Origin: Ornithinimicrobium sp. F0845
GTDB lineage: Bacteria; Actinomycetota; Actinomycetes; Actinomycetales; Dermatophilaceae
DNA length: 64,000 nt
Direction of reading: 5' to 3'
Assembly (NCBI RefSeq): GCF_023015765.1
Contig: NZ_JALKAL010000002.1
Coordinates: forward strand, 1-64,000
The notes beneath the pieces are model-generated. The model searched no databases. It was not told the DNA's origin and saw only the letters and a list, made by a program, of their open reading frames with translations. The position numbers were made by a program, and so were the translations under genes. Shown in pieces: positions 41,892 through 49,619 of this stretch. How positions within the stretch are numbered: position 1 is the stretch's first letter; each line of letters starts with the position of its first letter.

Positions 41892-42223
41892 TCCGGCATG
41901 ATGCTCCGAACGACCAGACAAGGAGTCGATGGCTCGCGCCACTGCATCACCAGTGGTGGTCACCGGGACGAACCCGGATCGCGAATCCACGACGAAGCCT
42001 TGCGGTCAGCTCCTCGTTTCCGAGGTGCGTAGGACAGTTCTAGCCCGGTTCGGTGACGAACACAAGGGGTCCGGGCAAAAAACTTCGGAAACTTCACCCG
42101 CCCCCGGCGTGTCGCGCCACGCACTGCCAAGAAGTGTGCCTCGAAGCTCCCCGCCCAGGGCCGACTCCCGCCGGGTCGGCGGGTCTCCCCGACCGTGACG
42201 GCACTCTTTCCTACCCTTGCCCG
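41892..42223. other. 332-nt stretch without a supported gene
   Basis: Several small stems are visible, such as CCACTG-N6-CAGTGG and CCGGG-N5-CCCGG near 41938-41980. An 89-codon opening at 41929-42198 begins three bases after AAGGAG, but its product (rich in Arg, Ser and Pro) looks like non-coding sequence, and the spacing is too short. I see no tmRNA, SRP RNA or RNase P signature. Confidence 0.4.
42212..42217 (+). promoter_or_regulatory. -10 box of the DUF3097 gene (leaderless type)
   Basis: TACCCT ends 6 nt before the GTG at 42224, and there is no Shine-Dalgarno sequence. Confidence 0.45.
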
Positions 42224-43102
42224 GTGAGCGACCGATACGGCACCGACGTCCTGTCCGGCGACTGGCGCGCCCCGCGCGGGGGGCGGGCCGTCCCGACCGA
42301 GGCCGAGACCGGCCTCGTGGTCGAGGACGTGCAGACGGGCTACGTCGGGGCGGTCACCGCCGTGGAGAAGGCCGGCGGGATGCAGGTCGTGCACCTGGAG
42401 GACCGGCACGGTCGACGCAGGGGATTCCCGCTCGGCCCGGGCTTCCTGGTCGACGGGCGCCCCGTCATACTGACTCCTCCGACTGCCGCAGCGCGGCAGG
42501 CACTGGCGCAGGCGCGCGCAGCAGCGTCCCGGACCGCCAGCGGCTCGCGCGCGGTCGCCGACGCACCGGCCAGGGTGGCGGCCGGGTCCCGGATCTTCGT
42601 GGAGGGCCGGCACGATGCCGAGCTGGTCGAGAAGATCTGGGGTGCTGACCTGCGGGTCGAGGGCGTGGTCGTCGAGCTGCTCGAGGGCGTGGACGACCTC
42701 TCTGCCGTAATCCGGGACTTCGCACCGTCGAAGGATCGTCGCATGGGCGTGCTCGTCGACCACCTGGTCCCCGGGACCAAGGAGGATCGGATCGTCCGCG
42801 CCGCCGAGCGGCTGCCCCAGTCGCGGTGGGTGCGGATCCTCGGCCACCCCTACGTCGATGTGTGGCAGTCCGTGCGCCCGGCCCGGCTGGGTCTGGCCGC
42901 CTGGCCGGTCATCGAGCGGGGGCGCCCGTGGAAGCAGTCAGTGCTGGCCGAGCTCGGCTGGGCCCATCGCACCCAGGCCGATGTTGCGAGAGGATGGAAA
43001 CAGATCCTGGGTTCCGTGCGTTCCTACAGTGATCTCGAACCCTCGCTGCTGGCCAGCGTGGAGGAGCTGATCGACTTCGTCACCGTCCCCCAGGAGGACT
43101 GA
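42224..43102 (+). CDS. DUF3097 family protein
   Basis: A 292-residue protein conserved in Actinobacteria. It has an N-terminal beta-rich part (about 20-85), then a Toprim-like segment (RIFVEGRHDAELVEKIWGADLRVEGVVVELLEGVDDL and MGVLVDHLVPGTKEDRI). That segment includes a Glu in the first strand and an Asp in the VDHL turn, as in Toprim catalytic sites. This suggests a nucleic-acid-related role, but no activity is established. The GTG at 42224 is supported by the -10 box. The DUF4870 gene follows 1 nt after the stop. Confidence 0.85.
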   Translation: MSDRYGTDVLSGDWRAPRGGRAVPTEAETGLVVEDVQTGYVGAVTAVEKAGGMQVVHLEDRHGRRRGFPLGPGFLVDGRPVILTPPTAAARQALAQARAAASRTASGSRAVADAPARVAAGSRIFVEGRHDAELVEKIWGADLRVEGVVVELLEGVDDLSAVIRDFAPSKDRRMGVLVDHLVPGTKEDRIVRAAERLPQSRWVRILGHPYVDVWQSVRPARLGLAAWPVIERGRPWKQSVLAELGWAHRTQADVARGWKQILGSVRSYSDLEPSLLASVEELIDFVTVPQED

Positions 43103-43103
43103 A

Positions 43104-43667
43104 ATGACCGACAACCCACAGTGGCAGCCGGGTCAGCCCCCACCGCCCCCGCCGGGCGAGTCCGGGCAGCAGCACCCCGGCCAGCAGTATGGCGGCCAGC
43201 CGGTTCAGTCCGCCGGTTCCACGCCGCAGGGTGGCTGGCAGGGACAGCCGCAGGACGGCTGGCAGAGCCAGCAGGCCTACCAGAGCCAGCAGGCGTACCA
43301 GAGCCAGCAGCCTGACGGTGACGAGCGCACCTGGATGGTCCTGGCGCACCTGTCGGCGCCGATCGCGCTCATCCTGAGCGCGGGCTGGCTCTCGATGGTC
43401 GGACCACTCATTGTGTGGTTGCTGAAGAAGGACACCAGCCCACGGGTCCGCCAGGCCGCCGCGGGCGCCTTCAACTTCAACATCTCCTTTTGGCTGATGG
43501 CCGTCGTCGGCTGGATCTGCTTCTTCACCATCATCCTGATCCCGGTCGCGATCATCCTCTGGATCATCGTCTTCATCGTGGCCGCCTACTCCCACCTACG
43601 GGGCGCCTGGCTGGCCTCCAAGGGCGAGGTCTACAACTACCCGTTCCAGGTCCGCGTCCTGAGCTGA
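43104..43667 (+). CDS. DUF4870 (Tic20-like) membrane protein
   Basis: A 187-residue protein. The first 72 residues are a Pro/Gln/Gly-rich cytoplasmic region with a tandem AYQSQQ repeat. The DUF4870 domain follows (about 75-180), with MVLAHLSAPIALILSAGWLSMVGPLIVWLLKKD and three or four membrane helices. Its role is unknown; the family resembles the protein-import component Tic20 only distantly. It is probably co-transcribed with DUF3097 (1-nt spacing) and ends at a strong hairpin. Confidence 0.88.
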   Translation: MTDNPQWQPGQPPPPPPGESGQQHPGQQYGGQPVQSAGSTPQGGWQGQPQDGWQSQQAYQSQQAYQSQQPDGDERTWMVLAHLSAPIALILSAGWLSMVGPLIVWLLKKDTSPRVRQAAAGAFNFNISFWLMAVVGWICFFTIILIPVAIILWIIVFIVAAYSHLRGAWLASKGEVYNYPFQVRVLS

Positions 43668-43686
43668 CCGCCTGGGACCAGGCATC

Positions 43687-43715
43687 GGCCCGCCGACCCC
43701 GTGTCGGCGGGCCGT
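43687..43715. terminator. Bidirectional hairpin terminator between DUF4870 and hemW
   Basis: A perfect 12-bp stem (CGGCCCGCCGAC with GTCGGCGGGCCG) and a 5-nt loop lie in the 53-nt gap between two convergent stop codons. Confidence 0.85.
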
Positions 43716-43720
43716 CGCCG

Positions 43721-44944
43721 TCAGGTCTCGAGCAACCGATGGACGACGGTGTCGGCGAGCAGCCGCCCGCGCACGGTCAGCACCGCCCTGCCGCCCAGCG
43801 CCCCGCGACCGTCGATCAGACCATCGGCGATCAACCCGGCGACGGCGGCGCGCCCACGACCGTGCACCAGGGACAGGTCGAGCCCCTCGACCAGCCGGAT
43901 CCCGAGCAGGACCTCCTCGTCGTGGCGCTGCTCGGCGGTGAGCACCTCGCGGCCCGCCCCCGGTGAGACACCCGAGGCGACGCGTTCGGCATACGGCGCG
44001 GGGTGTTTGACGTTCCACCACCGCACCCCGCCCACATGGCTGTGCGCGCCGGGCCCGATCCCCCACCAGTCGGCGCCGCGCCAGTAGTTCTCGTTGTGCC
44101 GGCAGCGGCCCTCGACCTCGCGGGACCAGTTGCTGATCTCGTACCAGCCGTAGCCCGCCCCACCCAGCACCCGCTCGGCCAGCTCGTATTTTTCGGCCTC
44201 GTCGTCGTCATCCGGCATCTGCACGCTGCCGCGCCGCACCTGCGCCGCGAGCTTGGTCCCGTCCTCCACGACGAGTGCGTAGGCGGAGACGTGGTCCGGC
44301 TCCAGGTCCAGAACGGCCTCCAGGCTGGCGCGCCAGTCCTCGAGCGACTCCCCCGGGGTGCCGTAGATCAGGTCGAGGCTCACCTGCAGCCCCGCGGCCT
44401 TCACCGCCTCCACCGCCGTCCGGATGTTGGCCGGGTCGTGGGTGCGCTCCAGGGTCGCCAGCACGTGCGGCACGACCGACTGCATGCCCAGGCTGACGCG
44501 CGTGAAACCGCCCGCCGCGAGACGGGCCGCGACCCCTGGCGTGATGGTGTCCGGGTTGGCCTCGGTCGTCACCTCGGCCCCGTCGACCAGCCCGAACTGC
44601 CCCCGTATGCCGTCCAGCACCCGGACCAGGTCCTGCGGGGGGAGCATGGTCGGCGTGCCGCCGCCGACGAACACGGTCTGCACCTTCGGAGCCCGTTCTC
44701 CCAGCACCTGTCGCGCGAGGCGGATCTCGGCGAGCGCGGCATCGGCGAAGGTGTCGACCGTCGCACCGTGCCCGCCCAGCTCCGGCACCGTGTAGGTGTT
44801 GAAGTCGCAGTAGCCGCACCGCACCCGGCAGAACGGCACGTGGACATATATCCCCAGCGGCTGCTCCCCCAGGCCGGCAAGTGCCTCCTCGGGCAGCCGG
44901 CCGTCCGCGGGCACGGGCTGACCCACGGGCTGTGCAGACGGCAT
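43721..44944 (-). CDS. hemW: Radical SAM heme chaperone HemW
   Basis: A 407-residue radical SAM protein, formerly called a coproporphyrinogen III oxidase homologue. The 4Fe-4S motif CRVRCGYCDFNTY, the AdoMet motif VGGGTPTML, EANPDT and the HemW C-terminal domain (HNENYWRGADWWGIGPGAHSHV) are present. The three-Cys motif without the extra residues of true HemN supports a heme-delivery role. The ATG at 44944 follows GGGAG. Confidence 0.93.
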   Translation of the reverse strand: MPSAQPVGQPVPADGRLPEEALAGLGEQPLGIYVHVPFCRVRCGYCDFNTYTVPELGGHGATVDTFADAALAEIRLARQVLGERAPKVQTVFVGGGTPTMLPPQDLVRVLDGIRGQFGLVDGAEVTTEANPDTITPGVAARLAAGGFTRVSLGMQSVVPHVLATLERTHDPANIRTAVEAVKAAGLQVSLDLIYGTPGESLEDWRASLEAVLDLEPDHVSAYALVVEDGTKLAAQVRRGSVQMPDDDDEAEKYELAERVLGGAGYGWYEISNWSREVEGRCRHNENYWRGADWWGIGPGAHSHVGGVRWWNVKHPAPYAERVASGVSPGAGREVLTAEQRHDEEVLLGIRLVEGLDLSLVHGRGRAAVAGLIADGLIDGRGALGGRAVLTVRGRLLADTVVHRLLET

Positions 44945-45023
44945 ACTCCCAGTGTCTCAGGCCCGGCCCGCTCGACCATGCTCGTGCCTCATCTCGCCAG
45001 CGGGCCCCCCGCCAGTGGCGCTA

Positions 45024-45350
45024 TCAACCGGACAGGGCGTAACCCGCGAGCGCGAGCGCGGCGACGACCCAGGCCAGCGCACTCCACGTCGTCCACCGAC
45101 GGGCCCGCACCTGGTCGCGGCGTGCGACGAAGGACAGCGCGAAGGCCCCGACCACCGAGGTCGGCACCAGCATCATCGACCCGAAGATCAACGTGTAGCC
45201 GTGCGGATCGATCCGTGCCTCGCCGAAGAGCGACCCCAGCACGGAGACGGCCAGGAACAGGGAGAGCGCTCCGGCAACCGTGGCCACCAGGATCGCCACC
45301 ACCTGCCCGACCGTAGACACCGCCCCGCGCGCTTGCGTTCTACCTGTCAT
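45024..45350 (-). CDS. Small membrane protein of unknown function
   Basis: A 108-residue protein with three hydrophobic helices (about 14-38, 49-70 and 84-105) and a basic cytoplasmic loop RRDQVRARR. I do not recognise the family. The ATG at 45350 follows GGAGGG; a 16-codon extension upstream has no support. It is divergent from the GntR regulator and shares its operator region, so it may belong to the same regulon. Confidence 0.65.
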   Translation of the reverse strand: MTGRTQARGAVSTVGQVVAILVATVAGALSLFLAVSVLGSLFGEARIDPHGYTLIFGSMMLVPTSVVGAFALSFVARRDQVRARRWTTWSALAWVVAALALAGYALSG

Positions 45351-45440
45351 GAAGCCCTCCCTCTGATCAGCGAGGCGGGGTGCCTCATCGAGCACCACGT
45401 CCTTTCCCCAACAATAGTTTTGCGAACCTCCCTGCTTCTA

Positions 45441-45466
45441 TGGTTCACTAGTCTAGTAATGAACCA
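45441..45466. promoter_or_regulatory. Palindromic operator of the GntR-ABC operon
   Basis: TGGTTCA (45441-45447) and TGAACCA (45460-45466) are exact inverted copies around an ACTAGTCTAGT core. The palindrome lies 14 nt before the regulator's ATG and between two divergent genes, as expected for autoregulation by a YtrA-type GntR protein. Confidence 0.65.
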
Positions 45467-45479
45467 GTGAGGAGCCCGT

Positions 45480-45875
45480 ATGTTCGAGGGTCGAGACCCG
45501 ATCTACCACCAGATCGCCGAGGCGATCCGTGGTGAGGTCCTCTCCGGCGCGCTCGAGGAGGAGGACCAGGTCATGTCCACGACGCAGTACGCCACGACGT
45601 ACCGGATCAACCCGGCGACAGCCGCAAAAGCATTTGCGCAGCTCGTCGATGAGGGGGTTCTCTACAAGAGGCGGGGCGTGGGGATGTTCGTCGCCCCCGG
45701 AGCCGCCGAGCGCCTCCGCGCCGAGCGCCGCCAGGCCTTCTTCGCCGAGTGGCTCGACCCGGTGATCCGCGAGGCACGACTCCTCGGTCTCAGCATCACA
45801 GACCTCACCGACTACCTGACCACGCACGCCGACAGCACACCGGCGGCGACCACCGACACGGAGGAGGGACGATGA
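45480..45875 (+). CDS. GntR-family regulator, YtrA subfamily
   Basis: A 131-residue repressor. The winged helix (about 8-75) reads PIYHQIAEAIRGEVLSGALEEEDQ, then TTYRINPATAAKAFAQLVDEGVLYKRRGVGMFV. The C-terminal part is the short dimerisation helix pair of YtrA-type proteins, not a large ligand domain. The ATG at 45480 follows GAGGAG, and the stop overlaps the first ABC gene (ATGA). By analogy with ytrA operons it represses the downstream ABC genes until cell-wall or antibiotic stress; the inducer is unknown. Confidence 0.93.
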   Translation: MFEGRDPIYHQIAEAIRGEVLSGALEEEDQVMSTTQYATTYRINPATAAKAFAQLVDEGVLYKRRGVGMFVAPGAAERLRAERRQAFFAEWLDPVIREARLLGLSITDLTDYLTTHADSTPAATTDTEEGR

Positions 45876-46759
45876 CCGGCTACGCGGTCCACACCGAGGC
45901 CCTCGGCCTCAGCTACGGCCGGACCCCGGCGCTCACCGCCATCACGCTGGACCTTGCTCCCGGACGGATCCACGGACTCCTGGGCCGCAACGGCGCAGGC
46001 AAGACCACGCTGATGTCCGTGCTCGCGTCGCTGCGACGAGCCAGCGAGGGCACGGTGCGGGTCGACGGGCAGGACCCGTTCGAGAACGAGCCGGTGATGG
46101 AGAACGTCTGCCTGATCCGGGAGAGCGGCGACCTGCTCACGGACGAGAAGCTCACCACCAACCTGAACTTCCTCGAGGGCGCTCGCCCGCGCTTCGACCG
46201 GGCCTATGCCGAGTCGCTGATGGAGGACTTCCGCCTCAACCCGAGGAAGAAGCCCCAGGCGCTCTCCCGCGGTCAGTCGTCGGCCTTCGGCGCGATCGTG
46301 GGACTGGCCAGCCGGGCACCGCTGACGATGTTCGACGAGGTCCACCTGGGCATGGACGCTCCCTCACGACAGCGCTTCTACGACGAGCTGCTCAGGGAGT
46401 TCGCCGAGCACCCGCGCACGATCGTGCTCTCCAGCCACCTGATCAGCGAGATCGAGCACATGCTCGAGACCGTGACCATCCTGCACGAGGGCCGTCTGCT
46501 GCTCTCCGGCGAGGCCGACGACCTGCACTCCCGCGGCGCGACCCTCACCGGACCGACCGCGGTGGTCGACCGGCACGTCGCAGGCCTGCAGGTGGTGGGC
46601 ACCCGCGACCTCGGGCCGACCCGCCAGGCCACGGTCTTCGGCGAGCTCGACGAGAGCGCCCTGGCAGCAGCCACGAGCGAGGGACTGCAGGTGGGCGCCG
46701 TGCCCCTGCAGGACCTGTTCATCCACCTGACCGACACGCAGACCGAGGAGGTCTCATGA
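45872..46759 (+). CDS. ABC transporter ATP-binding protein (YtrB-like)
   Basis: A 295-residue ATPase with Walker A GRNGAGKTT and a shortened ABC domain. The signature is ALSRGQSSAFG instead of LSGGQ, and Walker B reads TMFDEVHLGMD, with the usual Pro replaced by Val. The switch His is in LSSHLISEIEH. This degenerate signature is seen in YtrB/EcsA-like exporters paired with GntR regulators. The last 70 residues form an extra beta-rich domain. It overlaps the permease gene. Confidence 0.9.
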   Translation: MTGYAVHTEALGLSYGRTPALTAITLDLAPGRIHGLLGRNGAGKTTLMSVLASLRRASEGTVRVDGQDPFENEPVMENVCLIRESGDLLTDEKLTTNLNFLEGARPRFDRAYAESLMEDFRLNPRKKPQALSRGQSSAFGAIVGLASRAPLTMFDEVHLGMDAPSRQRFYDELLREFAEHPRTIVLSSHLISEIEHMLETVTILHEGRLLLSGEADDLHSRGATLTGPTAVVDRHVAGLQVVGTRDLGPTRQATVFGELDESALAAATSEGLQVGAVPLQDLFIHLTDTQTEEVS

Positions 46760-47508
46760 CCACCGTCACAGCTGCTCCCGCCACCCGCAGGAGCACCCGG
46801 CAGTGGACGAGTGCGCTCAGCTACCTGCTGTCCGGCTACGTCTACATGCTGACGCTCTGGTTCTGGGCGATCGCGCTGCCCGTCGTCGCGTTGATCATGT
46901 TCATCGTCGGCCAGAACGTGGACCAGGTGACCACCTCGGGCGTGGCCTTCACCCACCACGGCGCACTCTGGTTCCCGTTCAGCATCGCGATCATCCTCTC
47001 GGTCACCTACCTGCCGATCCACGTGGCCAACGGCATGACGCGCAGCTCGTTCACCAAGGCCGCCCTCGCGGTCAACTTCATCGTCGGTCTCCTCAACGCG
47101 GCCATCGCAACCGCTGCCCTGCTGGTGGAGCGCGAGATCTATGACGCGCTCGGCTGGGTGCACGGCGGCAACGACGGGTCCGGCATCCCGGTCTTCAACG
47201 GTGGGGTGCTGACCTACGCGTTGGGCCTGGCGATCCTGTTCCTGGCGGGCCAGGTCAGCGGTTCGCTCATCGGGATCAGCTACTACCGCCTCGGTGGTTG
47301 GAAGGGCACCTTCCTCCTCCCGCTGGGCCTGCTCCCCCTGGCCGCGGTCGGGCTCCTGGGGCTGGGTCAGGGCGTCCAGTGGAACCCGTGGAGCTGGACG
47401 GCCGACATCGCCCCCTGGGGCACGGTCGCCGCCGTCCTCACCCTCATCGCAGCGGGCGTGGCCTTCCACGTCCTCGTCCGCGACATCCCTATCGACAGCA
47501 AGGACTGA
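46756..47508 (+). CDS. ABC transporter permease, six-helix, family unclear
   Basis: A 250-residue membrane protein with six predicted helices (about 29-52, 70-90, 102-122, 149-170, 190-205 and 215-238). A large outward loop carries a HGGNDGSG segment. I do not recognise the family from sequence, but its overlap with the upstream ATPase gene (ATGA) identifies it as the membrane partner. It is probably an exporter half that dimerises. Confidence 0.8.
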   Translation: MTTVTAAPATRRSTRQWTSALSYLLSGYVYMLTLWFWAIALPVVALIMFIVGQNVDQVTTSGVAFTHHGALWFPFSIAIILSVTYLPIHVANGMTRSSFTKAALAVNFIVGLLNAAIATAALLVEREIYDALGWVHGGNDGSGIPVFNGGVLTYALGLAILFLAGQVSGSLIGISYYRLGGWKGTFLLPLGLLPLAAVGLLGLGQGVQWNPWSWTADIAPWGTVAAVLTLIAAGVAFHVLVRDIPIDSKD

Positions 47509-47510
47509 TC

Positions 47511-48533
47511 ATGAGCACCACACCCACCGCCAGTATGCCGTCAGTCACCGACTCCTCCCCCGCCACAGAACCGGTGGTCCGGGTGAGCGGCCTGCGCAAG
47601 ACCTACGGCGACAAGGTCGCCGTCCAGGACGTCTCCTTCGAGGTGCGCCCCGGCGAGATCCTGGGCGTCCTCGGCCAGAACGGCGCCGGCAAGACCACCA
47701 CGGTCGAGGCCGTCGCCGGCCTGCGGACGGCCGCTGCCGGCACCGTCTCGGTGCTGGGGCTCGACCCGCAGCGCGACCCCGCCCCCGTCCGTGAGGTCCT
47801 GGGCGTGCAGCTCCAGGAGTCCCGCCTGCCGGGCAAGCTGCGCGTCGAGGAGGCCCTGCGCCTCTACGCCTCGTTCTACGCCGACCCCCGGGACCCCGAC
47901 GAGCTGATCACCCTCCTGGGCCTCCAGGAGAAGCGGCACACGGCCTACGACAAGCTCTCCGGTGGCCAGAAGCAACGTCTGTCGATCGCGCTGGCCCTGG
48001 TCGGCAATCCCCGGGTCGCGATCCTGGACGAGCTGACCACCGGGCTGGACCCGCAGGCCCGCCGGGAGACCTGGGACCTGATCGAGGCGGTCCGTGACAG
48101 CGGCGTCACGATCCTGCTGGTCACCCACTTCATGGACGAGGCCGAGAGGCTCTGCGACCGGGTGATCATCATCGACCAGGGAAGGATCGTCGCGGAGGGC
48201 ACGCCGGCCGAGCTGGCCCGTCAGGGCCGCACGGGGGTGACCTTCCAGGTGAGCCTGGGCGACGCACTGGAGGATGTCGAGGTCCTCCGCCGCCTGCCGA
48301 GCGTCACGAGCGTGACCAGCACCGACGCCACCACCACGATCACGCCCGCGCAGCGCCGGACCGACTCGGGCACCCTGCTCGAGATCACCGGCGGCCCGAC
48401 TGTGCTGCCCGACGTCATCATCGCGCTGCACTCCCAGGGCATCGTGCCCGACGAGGTGCAGACCATCAGCCCCAGCCTGGAGGACGCTTTCGTCGCCCTC
48501 GTGGGCCACCCGTCCGAGGAGGACCCGACATGA
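47511..48533 (+). CDS. ABC transporter ATP-binding protein (drug-export type)
   Basis: A 340-residue ATPase of the DrrA/CcmA group. Walker A is GQNGAGKTTT, the Q-loop GVQLQESRLP, signature KLSGGQKQRL, Walker B VAILDELTTGLD and switch His in LVTHFMDEAERL. The final 110 residues form the accessory domain of drug-exporter ATPases. The ATG at 47511 starts 2 nt after the preceding stop. With the next gene it forms a second exporter in the same GntR-controlled operon. Confidence 0.92.
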   Translation: MSTTPTASMPSVTDSSPATEPVVRVSGLRKTYGDKVAVQDVSFEVRPGEILGVLGQNGAGKTTTVEAVAGLRTAAAGTVSVLGLDPQRDPAPVREVLGVQLQESRLPGKLRVEEALRLYASFYADPRDPDELITLLGLQEKRHTAYDKLSGGQKQRLSIALALVGNPRVAILDELTTGLDPQARRETWDLIEAVRDSGVTILLVTHFMDEAERLCDRVIIIDQGRIVAEGTPAELARQGRTGVTFQVSLGDALEDVEVLRRLPSVTSVTSTDATTTITPAQRRTDSGTLLEITGGPTVLPDVIIALHSQGIVPDEVQTISPSLEDAFVALVGHPSEEDPT

Positions 48534-49330
48534 CCACCGCCACCCTGACCCCACCACGAAGCCGCACCGGGACCCGCGGCCTCTCGGCACTCATCGGCGC
48601 CGAGGCCAAGCTCTTCCTGCGCGACCCCGGCAACCTGTTCTTCGTCGTGTTCTTCCCGACCGTCCTGCTCATCGGCATGGGCTACGCCATTCCCGGGATG
48701 CGCGAGCCGATCACCGACCTGCCCGAGCCCTGGCTCGGCCTGCGGGCGATCGACCTCTTCGCGCCCCTGATGCTCTGCGTGGCGGCCGCGACCGGAGGCC
48801 TGACCACCGTGGCGGCCTACCTGGCCGGCTACCGCGAGACCGGGGTTCTGCGCCGCATGGCCACGACCCCGATGCGACCACAGGGCGTCCTGTTCGCGCA
48901 GATTCTCGTGCAATTCGCCGGGGTCGCGGTCGGTGGCGCGCTCGCCCTGCTCATCGCCTCTGTCGTCTTCGGGACTCCCATGCCGCAGAACTCGCTGTTG
49001 GCCCTGGTGGTCTTCCTGCTGGCGGTCGCCGCGATGTTCAGCATCGGCGTGCTCATCGGTGGCCTGGCCCCCAAGGGCTCGACCGCCTCCGGCATCGGGA
49101 TGCTGATCTACTTCCCGATGCTCTTCGTGGCCGGGCTGTGGACTCCCGGCCCGCTGATGCCGGACGCGGTCGAGAAGGTCGCCACCTACACCCCGCTCGG
49201 CGCCGCCTCGCAGGCGATGAACGACGCCTGGTTCGGACTCGGTATGCCGTGGCTCCAGCTGGTCGTCATGGCCGTCTGGGCCGTGGTGATGTTCGTCCTG
49301 GCGGCCCGCACGTTCACCTGGGAGACCTGA
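48530..49330 (+). CDS. ABC-2 type permease
   Basis: A 266-residue ABC-2 membrane protein of six helices. It begins SALIGAEAKLFLRDPGNLFFVVFFPTVLLIGMG, the usual amphipathic entry followed by helix 1. The conserved YRETGVLRRMATTPMRP loop, which contacts the ATPase, is present. The ATG at 48530 overlaps the ATPase stop. It is the last gene of the GntR operon, and the direct/inverted repeats that follow could act as the terminator. Confidence 0.92.
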   Translation: MTTATLTPPRSRTGTRGLSALIGAEAKLFLRDPGNLFFVVFFPTVLLIGMGYAIPGMREPITDLPEPWLGLRAIDLFAPLMLCVAAATGGLTTVAAYLAGYRETGVLRRMATTPMRPQGVLFAQILVQFAGVAVGGALALLIASVVFGTPMPQNSLLALVVFLLAVAAMFSIGVLIGGLAPKGSTASGIGMLIYFPMLFVAGLWTPGPLMPDAVEKVATYTPLGAASQAMNDAWFGLGMPWLQLVVMAVWAVVMFVLAARTFTWET

Positions 49331-49339
49331 CCCCACCCT

Positions 49340-49455
49340 GCACGTTTCGTCAAACCTGCGATGCGCCCACCCCGCACGTTTCGTCAAACCTGCGATGCGC
49401 TTGGCGTTCCGACGGTCCTGCCTCAGGGCCCACGCATCGCAGGTTGGGCGAAACG
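49340..49455. repeat. Direct-plus-inverted repeat cluster
   Basis: A 27-bp unit (GCACGTTTCG..CCTGCGATGCGC) occurs at 49340-49366 and again at 49374-49400 with no mismatch. An inverted copy with two mismatches lies at 49434-49455, so transcripts could form a stem of about 22 bp with a 35-nt loop. It sits in a convergent gap. Confidence 0.85.
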
Positions 49456-49513
49456 ACGGGACTGAAGTCTCGAGCTGAACTGCCGGCCGAGCGCACGGGT
49501 GCCGGCTCCCAGA

Positions 49514-49619
49514 GCGCACGGGGTGGGACGGGTCCTACAGCAGGCCCCGTGCGCGCGCCAGGGCCCGCGCACGGGGTGGGGACGGGTCCTACAACAAGCC
49601 CCGTGCGCGCGCCAGGGCC
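49514..49619. repeat. Tandem duplication of the LuxR-gene 3' end
   Basis: Two copies of a roughly 53-bp unit (49514-49565 and 49567-49619) differ at a few bases. The right copy contains the last ten codons and TAG stop of the LuxR gene plus a 10-bp stem (GCGCACGGGG with CCCCGTGCGC). The left copy repeats the same text beyond the stop, giving two consecutive hairpins. Confidence 0.85.

Noticed and set aside
41929-42198. 89-codon opening before DUF3097
   Set aside because: AAGGAG is only 3 nt from the ATG, the product looks like random GC-rich translation, and it runs into the DUF3097 promoter.
43255-43320. Tandem repeat near the start of the DUF4870 gene
   Set aside because: It encodes a Gln-rich AYQSQQ repeat inside a disordered N-terminus; ordinary coding repeat.
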